Source: Dehalococcoidia bacterium (GTDB taxonomy: Bacteria; Chloroflexota; Dehalococcoidia; Lucifugimonadales; JAGWBF01). Taken from it: a DNA stretch of 64,000 bases. Shown in pieces: positions 8,690-16,405 of this stretch. A program made the translations under genes and the position numbers. Each line of letters begins with the position of its first letter. Within the stretch, counting starts at the first letter, position 1. The stretch spans positions 32,001-96,000 of the forward strand of contig JAGWBJ010000004.1 of assembly GCA_021295955.1 (NCBI GenBank), given 5' to 3'. The notes beneath the pieces are model-generated. The model saw only the letters and a list, made by a program, of their open reading frames with translations, did no database searches and had not been told where the DNA came from.

Positions 8690-9537
8690 GGGGCTCGGCG
8701 GTCCTCCCCCGCCTGCCAGCGAGGGTAGGAGCCCAGTATCTTCAGCGTCGACGTCTGACGCCGCGCCCCGTCTATCGCCGCTCGCACCTGGGGCTCCTCC
8801 CGGTGCCCTTCGCAGTCCACCAGGAAGATGTACTCCCCCAGGGACTGCTTGGTGGGCCGGGACTCTATCTTGGCAAGGTTGATGTCGCGTTGGGCGAACT
8901 CCCCCATCACTCCGTAGAGCCTTCCGGGCGAGTCCTGGTCGAAGGAGAAGCACAGGGACGTCTTGTCCCTGCCGGTGGGGGCATGGTCCGTGGGGGCCAG
9001 GACCACGAAGCGAGTGGCGTTGGATGACTTGTCCTGGATGCCGTGGGCCAGGATGTCCATCCCATGGAGGCCGGCGGCCCTCCGAGGGGATATGGCCGCC
9101 GCCGGGCTGGCGGACCCTTTCAGGTCCTCGACGGCCGCCACGGTGCTGAGGGATGCCACCAGGTCCACCTCGGGGAGAGCCCGTTCCAGGAACTCACGGC
9201 ACTGGCCCAGGGCCTGGGGATGGGAGTAGACGGTCCGGACCTCCTCGATCCTGGTGCCCGGTTGGGCCAGCAGGCAGTGGACGATGGGGATGACCAGCTC
9301 GTTGTTGATGAAGTGCCGGTCCTCCTCGATGAGTATGTCTAGGGTGTAGGTCACGGAGCCTTCGAGGCTGTTCTCGATGGGCACCACGGCCTCCTCCACC
9401 GTGCCCGCAGCCACGGCCCGAGCCGCGGCCTGTATGGTGGCGAAGGGCACGAGCTTCCCGGCGGGCGCGTAGGCCAGGGCGGCCTGCTCGGTGAACGTCC
9501 CCACGGGGCCCAGGAACGCTATGCGGCCTGCCATCAC
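8686..9537 (-). CDS. pheA: Prephenate dehydratase with ACT domain
   Basis: Converts prephenate to phenylpyruvate in phenylalanine synthesis. Residues 4-180 form the PDT domain, beginning IAFLGPVGTFTEQAA and ending with the catalytic TRF motif at 175-177 (SNATRFVVLA). The C-terminal ACT domain contains ESRPTKQ, the conserved Phe-binding ESRP motif, so feedback inhibition by phenylalanine is expected. There is no fused chorismate mutase. The start (GTG 9537 or ATG 9534) overlaps the stop of the TrkA-like gene, so this biosynthetic gene closes the potassium operon. Confidence 0.96.
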   Translation of the reverse strand: MMAGRIAFLGPVGTFTEQAALAYAPAGKLVPFATIQAAARAVAAGTVEEAVVPIENSLEGSVTYTLDILIEEDRHFINNELVIPIVHCLLAQPGTRIEEVRTVYSHPQALGQCREFLERALPEVDLVASLSTVAAVEDLKGSASPAAAISPRRAAGLHGMDILAHGIQDKSSNATRFVVLAPTDHAPTGRDKTSLCFSFDQDSPGRLYGVMGEFAQRDINLAKIESRPTKQSLGEYIFLVDCEGHREEPQVRAAIDGARRQTSTLKILGSYPRWQAGEDRRAP

Positions 9538-10214
9538 TCTATCCCCGTCAGGGTGTGGTGCAGAAGCTGCTCTTCGTCGGGGCTGGTTACTCCCACCACC
9601 TTGTCCCCCGGCTCCAGTCGGAGATCGTCCTGGGGGAGGGTGGGCCCCTCACCCTTGACCACCAGGGCTATGAAGCTGTTGGGGGGCAGGACCAGCTCCC
9701 CCAGGTGCTTTCCCACCGAGGAGGCGTCCGGGGGGATGCTGATGCTGACCATCTGCCGCTCCGCCGCCTCCAGCGCGCCGGGGGACGTCAGGGTGGTCAG
9801 GTGCACCAGGGACTGGCCCGGGATCTCCGTCTCTATGGTGGAAAGGATGAGGTGAGTCGTGTTCACGGTGACGTCGACGCCGAGCAGCTTGAACAAGCCC
9901 TCGTTCTGGGGGTCTTTGACCAGGGAGATGGTCTTGGGAGTGTTGAACATGTTCTTGGAAAGCTGACACACCGCCAGGTTATCCTCGTCCCGGGAGGTCG
10001 CCGCGATAGTCACGTCGGCCCGTACGGCGCCGGCTTCCCTGAGCACGCCGACCTCGGCCCCGTTCCCCTGTAGCGCCACGTTCCCCAGCTCCCCCCGGAT
10101 GGCGTCGCAACGGTCCGCGTCCTGATCGATCACCAGGGTCTCGTGACCCATTGCCAGTAGCGCCCGGGCCAGGTCATGGCCCACCCGGCCCCCTCCGACT
10201 ATCACTACGTACAC
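9534..10214 (-). CDS. TrkA-family NAD-binding potassium-uptake regulator (TrkA_N + TrkA_C)
   Basis: About 226 residues. An N-terminal Rossmann fold starts at VYVVIVGGGRVGHDLA, with the acidic end of beta-2 (VIDQD) and the AATSRDEDN segment. A C-terminal RCK_C domain follows from about residue 150 (SISIPPDASSVGKHLGEL). Such cytosolic proteins gate Trk/Ktr channels through NAD(H) or nucleotide binding. The GTG at 10214 has GGGAGG 5 bases upstream; longer readings lack a ribosome site. It lies 19 bases after the shorter TrkA_N protein. Confidence 0.85.
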   Translation of the reverse strand: MYVVIVGGGRVGHDLARALLAMGHETLVIDQDADRCDAIRGELGNVALQGNGAEVGVLREAGAVRADVTIAATSRDEDNLAVCQLSKNMFNTPKTISLVKDPQNEGLFKLLGVDVTVNTTHLILSTIETEIPGQSLVHLTTLTSPGALEAAERQMVSISIPPDASSVGKHLGELVLPPNSFIALVVKGEGPTLPQDDLRLEPGDKVVGVTSPDEEQLLHHTLTGIE

Positions 10215-10233
10215 CGGTCCCTCCCTGGAGACG

Positions 10234-10656
10234 TCACCGGCTGCCGGGCCCCTTGCTGGAGTTGCCCAGGATGTCGTGAATGGTGTCAACGGTGACGCTG
10301 GTGGGACAGACTGTGTTGACCCCCAGGTCCTGGTAGAACCTGCCCCGGTCCGGGTCGCTTATGAGGCAGATGACGTCCGGAATGTGGAATATGTGCCGGG
10401 CGATCTGGGCCGCCATGGCGTTTCTGCAGTCGTCCTCCGAGGCGGCAACGAACAGGTCCACGTTGGTCAACCTCAGTCCCCGCAGGTCGTCCATGATGGA
10501 ATCGGAGCTCAGCAGCAGCTCGATACGGGACTCCTGGGAGAGGGAGTCGAGGCGGTGGGGATTGGGGTCCATAATAGTGATCCGGTGGCCGCCGCCTGCG
10601 AAGGACTCTGCCAGATGGCTGCCGAGGACTCCGCAGCCCAGAATCAGGACCTGCAA
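10234..10656 (-). CDS. Stand-alone TrkA_N (RCK N) domain protein
   Basis: 140 residues containing only the Rossmann fold: MQVLILGCGVLGSHLAESF, then TIMDPNPHRLD at the end of beta-2 and VAASEDDCRNAMAA. There is no C-terminal RCK_C domain; the protein ends soon after the fold. It may form heteromeric rings with the two-domain TrkA-like proteins encoded on either side. The length is complete with its own start, so it does not look like a truncation by frameshift. Confidence 0.85.
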   Translation of the reverse strand: MQVLILGCGVLGSHLAESFAGGGHRITIMDPNPHRLDSLSQESRIELLLSSDSIMDDLRGLRLTNVDLFVAASEDDCRNAMAAQIARHIFHIPDVICLISDPDRGRFYQDLGVNTVCPTSVTVDTIHDILGNSSKGPGSR

Positions 10657-10668
10657 CTGGCCCCCTTT

Positions 10669-11136
10669 CTAACGCACAAGGGAGCGGGTCTCGTGCCTGG
10701 CCTTGACGCCGTCCAGCTCCCGCCAGAGGATCACGGGGCACGGTGCGTTGGTCAGGAGGTACGATGCGGTCTCTCCGACGGTAAACCGGCCGGTAGCTCG
10801 GCCCATGTGCCGGTTGTGGTTGATTCCCACGACGATGAGGTCCGCGCCCCTTTGGGAGGCCTCCTCCACGATGGCCGGCCCCGCGCTCCGGGCCTGCAGG
10901 CACTGGGCTTCTACCTTGTACTTCTCCTCGTGGCTCAGGGCTTCGATGCGGTCCAGGGCCGCCTCGGCGTGGGACGGGTCCACCTCGGCGTCCAGGGGCA
11001 GGTCGTGGGTCACCTCGATGATGTGGACGGCGTACAGCCTGGCCTTGCTCTCCCGGGCGAGCCCGCAGGCGAGCCGAAAGGCGCCCTCGCCTGCCCTATC
11101 TCCGTTCACCGGGACGAGGATGTTCTTGGCGTGCAT
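10669..11136 (-). CDS. Universal stress protein (UspA family)
   Basis: 155 residues beginning KNILVPVNGDRAGEGAFRLA, the standard Usp beta-1/helix-1 unit, with DLIVVGINHNRHMG and the GRFTVGETASYLL nucleotide-loop region near the C-terminus. The last part has NAPCPVILW, the usual NVPVLVV-type strand. The Gly pattern of the loop suggests an ATP-binding Usp. It lies between trkA-type genes with a 1-base gap to the upstream one, so a role in potassium-channel control is likely by context. Confidence 0.88.
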   Translation of the reverse strand: MHAKNILVPVNGDRAGEGAFRLACGLARESKARLYAVHIIEVTHDLPLDAEVDPSHAEAALDRIEALSHEEKYKVEAQCLQARSAGPAIVEEASQRGADLIVVGINHNRHMGRATGRFTVGETASYLLTNAPCPVILWRELDGVKARHETRSLVR

Positions 11137-11137
11137 G

Positions 11138-11869
11138 TCAGGCGGCCCTTCCTGCCTCGGGAGGCCTCGGCCCTCGCTTCAGCTCCGGTTCCGGCCGCGC
11201 CCGGTGGTTGTCGCCGAGCTGGATCTTGCCCAGCTGCTCGGCGTTTCCCGCTACTATGAGGATGTCCCCTGGCCTGATCTCTTCATCCTTGGCGGGTATC
11301 AGGAAGTACTCGCGGCCCCGGCGAATGGCGAGCACGGCGACGCCGTACTTGTCCCGGGGCCGGGATAGCCCCGACTCGTCCAGCGTCTGCTTAACGATCT
11401 GCTCGGGCGGGCGCAGCTTGGTGATGCCGTAGTTGGGGGCCACTTCCATGTAGTCCAGCACCCCCGGCTCGAAGCCGATGTGGGCCAGTCGGTGCCCCAT
11501 CTCCTGCTCGGGGTACACCACCTTGTCGGCCCCGATGCGCTCCATGGCGTTGGCGTGCAGGTCGTTGATGGCGCGGGTGACGATGTAGGGTATGCGCAGG
11601 TCCTTTAGCAGCACCGTGGCCAGGATGCTGGACTGGATATCCGTTCCGATGGCTACTATGGCAACGTCGAAGTTGTTGACTCCCAGCTCCGTCAGGGATG
11701 CTTCGCTGGTGGCGTCGGCCTTCACCGCGTAGGTGACGTGGCCCAACATGTTCTGAACGTTCTCTTCGTCCAGGTCGATGCCCAGCACGTCGTGGCCCAT
11801 CTGGTATAGCTCCTGGGCCACGCTGGAGCCGAACCTCCCCAGTCCTATCACCACCACCTGTTTGTTCAT
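11138..11869 (-). CDS. ktrA: KtrA/TrkA-type channel regulator
   Basis: 243 residues: an N-terminal Rossmann domain (KQVVVIGLGRFGSSVA, the GxGxxG motif; GIDLDEE at the beta-2 end) followed by an RCK_C domain at about 140-220 with ILIVAGNAEQLGKI near its end. It is the gene closest to the KtrB-like channel, separated by 57 bases, and the best candidate for its main NAD(H)/ATP-sensing gating ring. The C-terminal 20 residues are Arg/Pro rich and probably disordered. Confidence 0.9.
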   Translation of the reverse strand: MNKQVVVIGLGRFGSSVAQELYQMGHDVLGIDLDEENVQNMLGHVTYAVKADATSEASLTELGVNNFDVAIVAIGTDIQSSILATVLLKDLRIPYIVTRAINDLHANAMERIGADKVVYPEQEMGHRLAHIGFEPGVLDYMEVAPNYGITKLRPPEQIVKQTLDESGLSRPRDKYGVAVLAIRRGREYFLIPAKDEEIRPGDILIVAGNAEQLGKIQLGDNHRARPEPELKRGPRPPEAGRAA

Positions 11870-11926
11870 TCCGTCCTCTTCGAGGGACCTGCCCCACCCA
11901 TCCCAAAATACGGCCGGGACCCGGGG

Positions 11927-13354
11927 TCACCCTATTTTAACTCTTTCCTGAACAAAACGGTACACCGTGGCCTCTTCCCTTGGGACCAAAGCGAGCGCCA
12001 TGGTGAGGGGTCCCAGCCGGCCCACGAACATGGCGATCATGAACAGGATCTTGCCGGCGAGGCTGAGCTGCGGTGGGACACCCGTCGACAGGCCCGTGGT
12101 CCCGAAGGCCGATATGGTGTCGAAGAACAGGTTGAGGAAAGGTATGTTCTCCTCGGTCAGCATCATGACCAGGGCCAGTATGAATATGAAGGTCATGGCA
12201 AGGGCCACCACCGTCAGGGCCCGGTGGACCTGAAAATGGGGTATCTCCCGGCCGAAGGCCTCCGTTTGGAGCCTGCCCCGGACCGACGAGATGGTCGCGG
12301 CGATGATCACGGCCACCGTCGCTACCTTGACGCCTCCGGCCACGGACCCTGCCGCTCCCCCGACGAACATCAGGAACGGGTAGAACAGCCTTGTCAGCTC
12401 TGTGGACGTGCCCATGTCCAGGGCGGTAAGGCCCGCGGTCCGCCCGCTGACGGAGTGGAACACCGACTGGGCGAGCTTTTGGAGTACGGACAGGGGTCCC
12501 AGCGTGTCTTTGTTGTCGTACTCGGCCAGGAAGAACACCAACGCTCCCATCACCCACAGGAGAAGGCTGACGGAGAGGACCATCTTGGTATCCAAGGTGA
12601 ATCTGGAAAACCGGTGTTGCCGGAACACGTCCACCAGAACCGTCCAGCCGATCCCCCCCAGGATTATGAGGCAGCCGACAAACCCGAGCAGCACCGAGTC
12701 CGCCATGTAGTTCTCTATGCTGGATGCGTCGGGCAGGATGGAAAAGCCGGCGTTGTTGAGCCCCGACACCGACAGGAACGCGGACTGCCATATGGACTCG
12801 CCCAGCGAAAAGTCCTGGTGAATACGCCACCAGATGGTCGCCGTGCCTATGGCGTACACCGCCAGAACGATGAGGACGATGTTCCGCAACACCGCCGCCA
12901 GGCCTCCCATACGGTCCACACCCATGGTGTCCCGCATCAGCATGCGCTCTGGCAGGGTTATATGCTGGCCGACGATTATGAGCAAGAAGGTCGCGATCGT
13001 GGTAAACCCCAGACCGCCCACCAACATAAGGGTGAATATCACGGCGTGCCCGAAGGTGGTCCAGTAGTCCGCCGTATTCACCACCGTGTGGCCGGTCACG
13101 GTGACCGCCGACGTGGCTGTGAAGAAAGCGTTGGCGATGGGCGTGCACCCCTCCTCGCTGGCGTTGGAGATGGGGAGGAGGAGCAGCACCCCACCCGTCA
13201 CTATCAACCACGAAAAGCCGTAGAAGAGGATTAGGGGGGGCGAGGTCCTGCGGCTGGGGTGGCGCTCGTGGACCCGTTGGACTGCCGAGGGCCCCACGTC
13301 CCGCACTCTGGGGCGCCGGACTACCCTGTCGCCTGCTCTGGAGCGTCTCTGCAT
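11927..13354 (-). CDS. ktrB: Potassium uptake channel subunit, KtrB/TrkH family
   Basis: About 475 residues of an integral membrane protein with the fourfold M1-P-M2 repeat. Filter-like segments are visible at FFTATSAVTVTGHT, FLSVSGLNNAGFS, FHSVSGRTAGLT and FDTISAFGTTGLS, each with the selectivity-filter Gly. The C-terminal GRLGPLTMALAL is typical of Ktr/Trk proteins. It imports K+ (possibly with Na+) and works with KtrA-type rings. The start is uncertain: ATG 13354 follows a basic, probably cytosolic N-terminus, but no strong ribosome site is seen. Confidence 0.9.
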   Translation of the reverse strand: MQRRSRAGDRVVRRPRVRDVGPSAVQRVHERHPSRRTSPPLILFYGFSWLIVTGGVLLLLPISNASEEGCTPIANAFFTATSAVTVTGHTVVNTADYWTTFGHAVIFTLMLVGGLGFTTIATFLLIIVGQHITLPERMLMRDTMGVDRMGGLAAVLRNIVLIVLAVYAIGTATIWWRIHQDFSLGESIWQSAFLSVSGLNNAGFSILPDASSIENYMADSVLLGFVGCLIILGGIGWTVLVDVFRQHRFSRFTLDTKMVLSVSLLLWVMGALVFFLAEYDNKDTLGPLSVLQKLAQSVFHSVSGRTAGLTALDMGTSTELTRLFYPFLMFVGGAAGSVAGGVKVATVAVIIAATISSVRGRLQTEAFGREIPHFQVHRALTVVALAMTFIFILALVMMLTEENIPFLNLFFDTISAFGTTGLSTGVPPQLSLAGKILFMIAMFVGRLGPLTMALALVPREEATVYRFVQERVKIG

Positions 13355-13430
13355 CTTGACTGGCGAGAATCTCGCGCCTGCGCGCCGCTTCTCCGCGTTG
13401 CCTGGTGTCCTTCCCCGGTAGTGTCCGCCC

Positions 13431-13436
13431 AGTATA
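13431..13436 (-). promoter_or_regulatory. Candidate -10 (TATACT) of the potassium-uptake operon
   Basis: On the minus strand TATACTGGGC lies about 77 bases before the ktrB start; a weak TTTCCT stands 17 bases upstream. The same TATACTGGGC context recurs at the guaB3 promoter (24771). Confidence 0.4.
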
Positions 13437-13594
13437 CTCCCCCGCGGGATTCCAGGAAAAGCGCCGAAAGCCCGCCTATTTCCGCTTGCGCGACGTGGAA
13501 ATCCAATGGCGACGGAGCGGCGTACATCCCGAGAACGGATGAAGGCGCAGGCAGTGGGTCCCCCAAATCCATGGCCATTCGCATAGAAATAGTC

Positions 13595-13623
13595 TTGACA
13601 TAGTTTTGACCTCGTGCTAGATT
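13595..13623 (+). promoter_or_regulatory. Near-consensus sigma70 promoter of the small Cys/His protein
   Basis: TTGACA (13595-13600), 17-base spacer, TAGATT (13618-13623). The ribosome site AAGAAGGGGGAGG follows at about 13635 and the ATG at 13653, giving a short leader of about 23 bases. Confidence 0.7.
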
Positions 13624-13652
13624 CGTTCTCCTTAAGAAGGGGGAGGGGCCCG

Positions 13653-13901
13653 ATGGTACAGCAAGCTTCGAGACCACTATCGCCACACATCGACGCGGTC
13701 GTTACGTGCCGGCATCACTGGATAATAGAGGAACCGGTGGGTCCGGTGAGCAGGGGCGTCTGCCAGCAATGCTCGGAAGTGCGCGAGTTTAAGAACTATA
13801 TCGAATCGGCGCCATGGGGCGAGGACAACACGGCGACTCAGCCCCCGGCCGGTATCCTGGACGACTCTACCGAAGAGCCCGACGAGGTCGAGGACATCTA
13901 G
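13653..13901 (+). CDS. Small conserved Cys/His protein of unknown function
   Basis: 82 residues. The core is TCRHHWIIEEPVG followed by SRGVCQQCSEVREF, giving one Cys-His-His group and a CxxC pair, which looks like a small zinc-binding knuckle. The C-terminal third is acidic and probably disordered. I recall similar HHW...GVCxxCG small proteins in Chloroflexota and Actinobacteria, but no function is known to me. ATG 13653 is chosen because a very strong purine-rich ribosome site ends 6 bases before it. Its own consensus-like promoter suggests high expression. Confidence 0.8.
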   Translation: MVQQASRPLSPHIDAVVTCRHHWIIEEPVGPVSRGVCQQCSEVREFKNYIESAPWGEDNTATQPPAGILDDSTEEPDEVEDI

Positions 13902-13961
13902 CCACGGGCCCCGGCCCAGGTCGCGGGCGTGCCCCCTCCGTCACGGTCTCTCCGGCGCTTA

Positions 13962-14729
13962 CTACCGGAACATGTCCCGCTCCGGGGGCCTGATGAGCGC
14001 CCGGGCGCCTCTTGCCCTCCCCAGGTCCGGCGCCCCGGTTCCGTATCCCTTGATGACCACCGCTGGCACTCCATCCACCTTCCCCGTCACCAGCTCCGCG
14101 GCTGCCGCCAGCTCGTCGGCGACTGCGATCACGGTGGTCCGCATCACCTGCCCGTAGCAATCCTCCCGGCCCACGTAGTCCGCCATCGGGTCCATGCCCG
14201 CCACGCCTATGGCCACATTGGTCGCCCCCTCGCGCCAGGGCCGTCCGAAAGTGTCCGAGACTATGACGGCTACGTTGACTCCCAGGGCTGCCCTCACCGC
14301 CTGGCGGACCGCCTCGGCTGAGGCGTCGGGGTCCACGGGCAGCAGGGCCACCGAGTCGTCCCCCGGAACGTTGGAGGCGTCCACCCCGGCGTTGGCGCAG
14401 TTGAACCCGTGGTGGGTCTCGCTGATGATGTTGCCCCTTTCCATGCGGACGATGCGCCTGCTCTCCCGTAGGATGATCTCGGTGTGGCGTGGGTCTCGAT
14501 TGGACCCCTGGGAGAGACTTGCGGCGATGGTGGAGGGCTGGACGTCCCGGAGTCGAACGACACGGCCCTCGGCCTTGGAGACGATCTTCTGCGTTATGAC
14601 GAGGACATCGCCCTCCTCGATGGGAGTCTTCTGCTCCGCGGCCGCCTCCAAGATCAACCCGGCCACGTCGTCCCCCTCCTCCACCTCCCCTATTCCGGCT
14701 AGACCTATCAGCCGTACCTCAGCGGGCAT
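13962..14729 (-). CDS. cofE: Coenzyme F420-0:L-glutamate ligase
   Basis: CofE adds gamma-linked glutamate to F420-0 with GTP. The 255 residues begin EVRLIGLAGIGEVEEGDD and contain VITQKIVSKAEGRVV, SDTFGRPWREGATNVAIGVAG and GREDCYGQVM, all diagnostic of the family. Only the ligase domain is present; there is no C-terminal FMN domain as in FbiB. ATG 14729 has GGAGGAAGG upstream. Its presence says the organism makes F420, which is relevant to the luciferase-like and Ddn-like enzymes elsewhere in the window. Confidence 0.95.
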   Translation of the reverse strand: MPAEVRLIGLAGIGEVEEGDDVAGLILEAAAEQKTPIEEGDVLVITQKIVSKAEGRVVRLRDVQPSTIAASLSQGSNRDPRHTEIILRESRRIVRMERGNIISETHHGFNCANAGVDASNVPGDDSVALLPVDPDASAEAVRQAVRAALGVNVAVIVSDTFGRPWREGATNVAIGVAGMDPMADYVGREDCYGQVMRTTVIAVADELAAAAELVTGKVDGVPAVVIKGYGTGAPDLGRARGARALIRPPERDMFR

Positions 14730-14838
14730 CGTACTCACCTTCCTCCGTGCCGGGCCCATGCCTCGCCCGGACTGTAGCAAGTGCAAGATTCGGTTGGCTT
14801 GCCCCCGTCTCTCCCGCACAAGGAGACTTTCGGATAAC

Positions 14839-14866
14839 CGTCATACCCGCGAAAGCAGGTATGACG
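14839..14866. repeat. REP-like intergenic palindrome, copy 2
   Basis: Twelve-base arms CGTCATACCCGC / GCAGGTATGACG around a GAAA loop, with one mismatch. It lies upstream of cofE in the divergent cofE-pduO gap. Confidence 0.6.
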
Positions 14867-14944
14867 TCGGACGGACCGGGAGCAGACGGGCGGTCTTGCA
14901 CTTCCCTACCCGGCGGGGCCAGTATAGCGCCTCCAAATACCCTG

Positions 14945-14953
14945 TGCTACAAT
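14945..14953 (+). promoter_or_regulatory. Extended -10 promoter (TGCTACAAT) of the adenosyltransferase/his genes
   Basis: TGn-TACAAT at 14945-14953 with no matching -35. The expected transcript start lies inside the tandem repeat that follows immediately. Confidence 0.5.
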
Positions 14954-14986
14954 CTATCACCGGGCTATCACCGGGCTATCACCGGG
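14954..14986 (+). repeat. Three perfect 11-bp tandem repeats in the 5' leader
   Basis: CTATCACCGGG occurs three times head to tail, followed to about 15055 by degenerate units (CGATGACGGGA, TATCACCGGA, CGATGACCGGA, TGTCACCGGGA). The array fills the roughly 100-base leader between the -10 element and the adenosyltransferase start. Confidence 0.85.
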
Positions 14987-15064
14987 CGATGACGGGACCG
15001 ACACAGGGGTATCACCGGACCGTTGTCGGGCGATGACCGGACTGTCACCGGGACCGGAGCACGT

Positions 15065-15640
15065 ATGACCTCCTCCCCCAGGAAGAAGATTTACACCAAG
15101 TACGGCGACGAGGGCTCGACCAGCCTGCTGTACGGCGGACGGGTGTCCAAGAACAACGTCCATACCGAGGCCTACGGCATCACGGACGAAGCGGTCTCCG
15201 CGATGGGTCTGGCCCGGGCCCTCTCCGACGACCCCAAGGTCAAGGAGGTGCTGGTGCGCCTCCAGCGGGAGCTGTTCATCGTGGGCGCGGAGCTGGCCAC
15301 CGACCCCGAGCGGTACGAGGTATTCAACCGCCACTTCAAGCCCGTCACCGCCGAGATGGTGGCCGGGCTGGAGGATCTGATAGACGGCCTGGAGGCGGAG
15401 GCCGAGATGCCCAACCTCTTCATCCTCCCGGGCGGCTCCCCGGCCTCGGCGGCCATGGACGTGGCCCGCACCATCGCGCGAACGGCAGAGCGCCGCTGTG
15501 TGGCCCTCAAAGAGCAGGGCGGACTGACGAACCCTGACATCCTTCACTACATGAACCGGTTGGGAGACCTACTGTTCGTCCTGGCCCGGTACCAGGACAG
15601 GGAGATGCCCATCGAAAGGGCCACCGGAGACCAGGTGTAG
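15065..15640 (+). CDS. ATP:cob(I)alamin adenosyltransferase, PduO type
   Basis: 191 residues. The N-terminal KIYTKYGDEGSTSLLYGGRV is the ATP-binding signature of PduO-type enzymes, and the C-terminal ARTIARTAERRCVAL carries the RRxxR-like ATP/cobalamin-binding helix, followed by YMNRLGDLLFVLAR. It makes adenosylcobalamin from cob(I)alamin and ATP. GGAG precedes ATG 15065; an earlier in-frame ATG at 15023 lies within the repeat array and lacks a ribosome site. A second, unrelated adenosyltransferase (CobA type) is encoded at 34472. Confidence 0.94.
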   Translation: MTSSPRKKIYTKYGDEGSTSLLYGGRVSKNNVHTEAYGITDEAVSAMGLARALSDDPKVKEVLVRLQRELFIVGAELATDPERYEVFNRHFKPVTAEMVAGLEDLIDGLEAEAEMPNLFILPGGSPASAAMDVARTIARTAERRCVALKEQGGLTNPDILHYMNRLGDLLFVLARYQDREMPIERATGDQV

Positions 15641-15717
15641 GCTGAAGCCGGCCCATCCCCGGAGGCGCCGGCAGCCCTCTCCCCCCGGTCTGGGCGGCAG
15701 CCCCCTAAGGGCGTACG

Positions 15718-16374
15718 ATGACATCTCCTCGACCCCCAAGCACTGGCTCAGAACGCCTTCGAGTTGCGGTCATCGACTACGAATCGGGCAACCTCAGGAG
15801 CGTGTCCATGGCCCTGGCCAAGGCTGGGGCCGAGCCGGTGGTGACAGGGGACCCGCGGGTCCTCCTGGAGTGCCCGGCGGCGGTGCTCCCCGGGGTCGGC
15901 GCCGGCGATTCGGCCATGAGGTCGTTGAACCAGCGGGGTCTGACGGGACCCCTTCGGGAGTTCGTCGGCTCCGGCAGACCCTTTCTGGGCGTCTGCCTGG
16001 GACTGCAGATCCTGATGGACCGCACCGAGGAGGGGGACGCATCCTGCCTGGGGCTGGTCCCGGGGCTCACACGCAAGCTGCCCGGCGGCCTGAAGGTGCC
16101 GCACATGGGGTGGAACCAGGTCGCGTTGAAGGGCGCCCATCCGGTGCTGGAGGGAATCCCGGACAACGCCGACTTCTACTTCGTTCACAGCTATTACGCC
16201 GACCCCGCGGACGAAGGTGTCGTCGTCGCCGTAACCGAGTACGGCCCCAGGTTCTGTAGTATCATTGCGGTGGACAACCTCATCGCGACCCAGTTTCACC
16301 CGGAAAAGAGCGGCGCCCTAGGCCTGCGCCTGTACGAGGGCTTCGTCAGGTACGCCGAGGGCCGCCGATGCTGA
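15718..16374 (+). CDS. hisH: Imidazole glycerol phosphate synthase glutaminase subunit
   Basis: HisH releases ammonia from glutamine and channels it to HisF. 218 residues; the nucleophile is C93 in GVCLGLQILMD, and His194/Glu196 stand in TQFHPEKSG. The oxyanion-strand region AAVLPGVGAGDSAM matches the PGVG motif. A 14-residue extension precedes the usual start (RVAVIDYESGNLRSV). It opens a broken-up histidine cluster in which its partner hisF lies three genes downstream. Confidence 0.96.
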   Translation: MTSPRPPSTGSERLRVAVIDYESGNLRSVSMALAKAGAEPVVTGDPRVLLECPAAVLPGVGAGDSAMRSLNQRGLTGPLREFVGSGRPFLGVCLGLQILMDRTEEGDASCLGLVPGLTRKLPGGLKVPHMGWNQVALKGAHPVLEGIPDNADFYFVHSYYADPADEGVVVAVTEYGPRFCSIIAVDNLIATQFHPEKSGALGLRLYEGFVRYAEGRRC

Positions 16375-16405
16375 ACGAGAGCCGGGGGGAAGGCCGAGCG
16401 TAGAG

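Noticed and set aside
13355-13690. N-terminal extension of the KtrB-like protein
   Set aside because: It runs through the candidate promoter and has no membrane or channel features; ATG 13354 gives the normal size.
14954-15055. Possible CRISPR array
   Set aside because: Units are 11 bp, directly adjacent and without spacers; this is a simple tandem repeat.
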